Of a DNA stretch of 64,000 bases, positions 61,768 through 64,000 are shown one piece after another. The notes below the pieces were generated by a model. It saw nothing but the letters and a program-made list of their open reading frames with translations. It made no database searches and was not told the DNA's origin. Numbering within the stretch: the first letter of the stretch is position 1; every line of letters starts with the position of its first letter. The stretch is from Mycobacterium sp. 1554424.7 (GTDB taxonomy: Bacteria > Actinomycetota > Actinomycetes > Mycobacteriales > Mycobacteriaceae): the NCBI RefSeq assembly GCF_001665295.1, contig NZ_LZSE01000078.1:62001-126000 (forward strand), read 5' to 3'. The translations under genes were made by a program, and so were the position numbers.

Positions 61768-62709
61768 TCAGCTGTTCGATCCGCCGAGGCGCGCGCGCAG
61801 CAGCGTGCTGCGGACGGCCTCCTCGTCCAGGTCGTCGGGAACGGGCCGGCCCAGTCGGGCCATTTCGTCGCGGTTGTTCACGGCGTCGACCTGCCAGCCG
61901 TGGTCGGTCAGCCATGCAACGGCGTCGGTGCGGTCGGGCTCCTGGTAGGTCAGCGCCTCCACGTTGACGTCCAAGCCGAGTCGCTCCCGCATCCGCAGCC
62001 AGCGCTGCGAATTGCTTCGTTTGTTCATGCCGAACGCCTCGATCGCGACCTGGCTGCCCGGCGCGCTGAGCGCGGTGAACGTTTCGAACAGGCGGTCCTG
62101 CGCGTCGCTCGGCAGGTACGGCAGCAGGCCTTCGGCGAGCCACGCCGTGGGCTGGGTGCGGTCGAAGCCGGCGGCGGTCAGGGCCGCGGGCCAGTCGTCG
62201 CGCAGATCTACCGGGACAGGGCGCCGGCTGGCGGTGGGTATCGCCCCGTGCCGTTCCAAGATTCCGGTCTTGTACTCGAGCACCTTGGGCTGGTCGATCT
62301 CGTACACCGCGGTGCCCGGCGCCCAATTCAACCGGTAGGCCCGCGAGTCCAGCCCGGCCGCCAGGATCACGACCTGCCGAATCCCGGCGCTGACGGCGTT
62401 GCCGAAGTACTCGTCGAAGAAGTGGGTGCGCACCGCCTGGTAGTCGATGCCGAGCCGATGCCCGCGTTGGCCCTGCGGATCGCCGTCGAGCCAGGCCAGC
62501 TCGGGGTCGGCCAGCCGCGCCCACGCGTTCCCGGCCGACGACACCAAGAGACGGGCAAACTCGTCGCGGATCAGCGGACCGGGTCCGGCCGTTTCCGCAG
62601 CGCGCGCCGCGGCGACGCCCAGCGCGGTGGCACCGACCAGTTCGGTGATGGCCCAGCTGTCGCCGGCGGTACGTAAGGAAGGTGGTAACGAGGCGTCCAC
62701 ATCAGTCAT
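61768..62709 (-). CDS. SAM-dependent methyltransferase, LCMT/TIGR00027-type, copy 3
   Basis: 313 residues. [38 protein letters not shown] (about 114-152), [17 protein letters not shown] and other motifs shared with its neighbours. First gene of the three. M. tuberculosis has two at this location as I recall, so this is an extra copy. Divergence from copies 1 and 2 is considerable, so it is not a recent duplication. Confidence 0.92.
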   Translation of the reverse strand: MTDVDASLPPSLRTAGDSWAITELVGATALGVAAARAAETAGPGPLIRDEFARLLVSSAGNAWARLADPELAWLDGDPQGQRGHRLGIDYQAVRTHFFDEYFGNAVSAGIRQVVILAAGLDSRAYRLNWAPGTAVYEIDQPKVLEYKTGILERHGAIPTASRRPVPVDLRDDWPAALTAAGFDRTQPTAWLAEGLLPYLPSDAQDRLFETFTALSAPGSQVAIEAFGMNKRSNSQRWLRMRERLGLDVNVEALTYQEPDRTDAVAWLTDHGWQVDAVNNRDEMARLGRPVPDDLDEEAVRSTLLRARLGGSNS

Positions 62710-62792
62710 GGCGCCACCATGCTACCGAAGAAGTTAGTTAGCCTATACGCTTTGTGCGCAACTTCACTGCCCGAGGCGCGGCGTCCGGCCGG

Positions 62793-63428
62793 TCAGGTCT
62801 CCGGACGCCAGAGCGCACCTTCCAGCAGCCTGCGCAGGACGTCGCTGATCGCCAGGATCTCCTCGTAGCTGCGGATGTAGCCGGCGTAAAACCCGACCCC
62901 GCAGAGCACGACGATTAGCGTCTCGACCAATGCGGACGCATCGATATCGGGGGCGACCTCCTGGCGCTCGATTGCCTCGTTGACCGCCGACGCCAGAAAT
63001 TCCCGGCTAATTTTGACCGAATCAATTTCAGCTCCGCTCAATTCCGGATGCCGTTGCGATTCGAGCACGGCGGCAATCAGAAACGCCGAGACGGCGGGAT
63101 TGTCGGAGTTTGCCCGCACCGCGGCGGTGATGAACGCCGTCAGCCGCCCCGTCAGCGTGGTTTCGCTCTCCGCCTGCCGAATGCCCGCCCCGATGACGAG
63201 GCCGTTGGTCTGCTTCAGGACCTCGCGATACAACAGCCGCTTGGTGGAAAAGTAGTGGTTGATGGCGGGTCTGGTCAGGTCGGCGCGGGCCGCGATCGCC
63301 TGGAACGTCGCACCGTCGTAACCACGTTCGGCGAACACCAGGCGAGCCGCCTGCATGATCCGCTGGCGCGTCTCGTCCGCCTTTGCGGCGGGCGGTCGCC
63401 CCGGGCGGCGACTCGCCACTGGTGACAT
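62793..63428 (-). CDS. TetR-family regulator, Rv0144-like
   Basis: 211 residues. HTH of ATFQAIAARADLTRPAINHYFSTKRLLYREVL (about residues 40-71) with helical C-terminal domain. Located beside the methyltransferase genes, 83 bp from their first start, so it may control them. Starts 2 bp after the pirin stop. Confidence 0.9.
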   Translation of the reverse strand: MSPVASRRPGRPPAAKADETRQRIMQAARLVFAERGYDGATFQAIAARADLTRPAINHYFSTKRLLYREVLKQTNGLVIGAGIRQAESETTLTGRLTAFITAAVRANSDNPAVSAFLIAAVLESQRHPELSGAEIDSVKISREFLASAVNEAIERQEVAPDIDASALVETLIVVLCGVGFYAGYIRSYEEILAISDVLRRLLEGALWRPET

Positions 63429-63430
63429 TT

Positions 63431-64000
63431 CTAGAGTGTGCCACCGCCGCGGTGTGGCATTAGCGCATTTGGCGGAATACTGCCGAATTTTCCGGATTGG
63501 TAGTCCTGCAGGGCCTCGACCAATTCGGCGCGACTGTTCATCACGAAAGGCCCGTAGTGGAATACCGGCTCGCGAATGGGCCGACCGCCGAGCAGCAGCA
63601 CGTCAATCGCCTGCCGATCCGCGCCCACGGTGATCCGGTCGCCCGGTCCGAGCACGGCCAGTTGCCCCTGCCGGATCGGGTGGCGGACGGGACCGACGTA
63701 CCCGCTCCCGGACAGCACGTACACCAGCGCATTGAAATCGCGCCGCCACGGAATGTTGAGCCGCGCCCCGTTTTCAACCGTCGCGTGCGCCATCGTGATC
63801 GGCGTGTGGGTGATCCCGGGGCCGCGGTGACCGTCGATTTCGCCCGCGATGATCCGGACCAGAGCTCCGCCGTCGTCCGACGCGAGCAGCGCGGCGTCGC
63901 CACCCTCGATGGCCTGATACCGGGGCGCCGCGGACTTGTCCCGCTTCGGCAAATTCACCCACAACTGGATGCCGTGGAAGACGCAACCGCTTTCGACCAG
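63431..64000 (-). CDS. Pirin-family protein, N-terminus outside the window
   Basis: 190 codons are visible, ending in a TAG at 63431. The cupin pattern SGCVFHGIQLWVNLPKRDKSAAPRYQ, followed by a beta-rich C-terminal cupin (LVYVLSGSGYVGP and GDRITVGADRQAIDVLLLGGRPIREPVFHYGPFVMNS) belongs to pirins, iron-binding nuclear or quercetinase-like proteins. The 5' end is cut at the right edge. Confidence 0.9.
   Translation of the reverse strand: MVESGCVFHGIQLWVNLPKRDKSAAPRYQAIEGGDAALLASDDGGALVRIIAGEIDGHRGPGITHTPITMAHATVENGARLNIPWRRDFNALVYVLSGSGYVGPVRHPIRQGQLAVLGPGDRITVGADRQAIDVLLLGGRPIREPVFHYGPFVMNSRAELVEALQDYQSGKFGSIPPNALMPHRGGGTL

Overview
The window is high-GC actinobacterial DNA from a Mycobacterium. 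The evidence is a complete mce1-type operon start (fadD5, yrbE1A, yrbE1B, mce1A-D, lprK), PE proteins with PE-PPE esterase domains, a PtpB-type phosphatase, a WhiB regulator, F420/deazaflavin-type enzymes and many FadD/FadE/TetR genes. Gene order from the right edge to the left follows, from memory, the M. tuberculosis Rv0144-Rv0167 segment, so this is a slow-grower-like chromosome. It carries a large block that M. tuberculosis lacks, which suggests a nontuberculous species (possibly M. avium complex; this is inference).

Layout. 1-10.0 kb (minus): the mce1 lipid-import operon, cut off inside lprK at the left edge, with the divergent GntR regulator mce1R at 10.2 kb. 11.0-11.9 kb: Rv0164- and Rv0163-like genes. 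11.9-35.9 kb: an accessory catabolic region between the Rv0163-like and Rv0161-like genes. It contains (a) a tightly overlapping minus-strand operon (20966 to 11939): unknown protein, NIPSNAP-like protein, cytochrome P450, zinc-type alcohol dehydrogenase, HpcH/HpaI aldolase, SnoaL-like protein, SDR, Baeyer-Villiger-type monooxygenase, esterase and a hydroxyacid-oxoacid transhydrogenase homologue; (b) CoA-transferase, old-yellow-enzyme and DUF427 genes; (c) an N-truncated LuxR-type regulator, a benzoylformate decarboxylase-like enzyme, and a TetR/hydrolase pair around a perfect 13-bp-arm palindrome; (d) acyl-CoA dehydrogenase, F420-type LLM oxidoreductase, TesB thioesterase, SRPBCC protein, SMP-30 lactonase, hotdog thioesterase and a TetR regulator.

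35.6-46.6 kb: F420-type nitroreductase-like gene, Rv0161-like FAD oxidase, WhiB4-like regulator, SDR and DapB-like genes, hydrolase, a PE-PPE gene, an Rv0158-like TetR, a 41-residue Rv0157A-like gene, the pntAa-pntAb-pntB transhydrogenase and a DUF1348 gene. 46.6-56.4 kb: a 72-bp direct repeat, fadE2, ptpB and four tandem PE-PPE esterase genes. 56.4-64 kb: quinone oxidoreductase, SDR and aldehyde dehydrogenase (Rv0149-Rv0147-like), three tandem SAM methyltransferases, TetR and a pirin gene cut off at the right edge.

The most interesting signal is a 24-bp element, TGACA-N14-TGTAA (one copy CGTAA), found at four promoters in the accessory region: before the P450 operon, between the TesB and SRPBCC genes, before the SMP-30 gene, and directly before the TetR gene at 35056. 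It suggests one TetR-controlled regulon. The gene content fits a P450, alcohol dehydrogenase, Baeyer-Villiger, esterase/lactonase, CoA and beta-oxidation route for an unidentified alicyclic or ketone-type substrate. No rRNA, tRNA, CRISPR or intact insertion sequence was seen.
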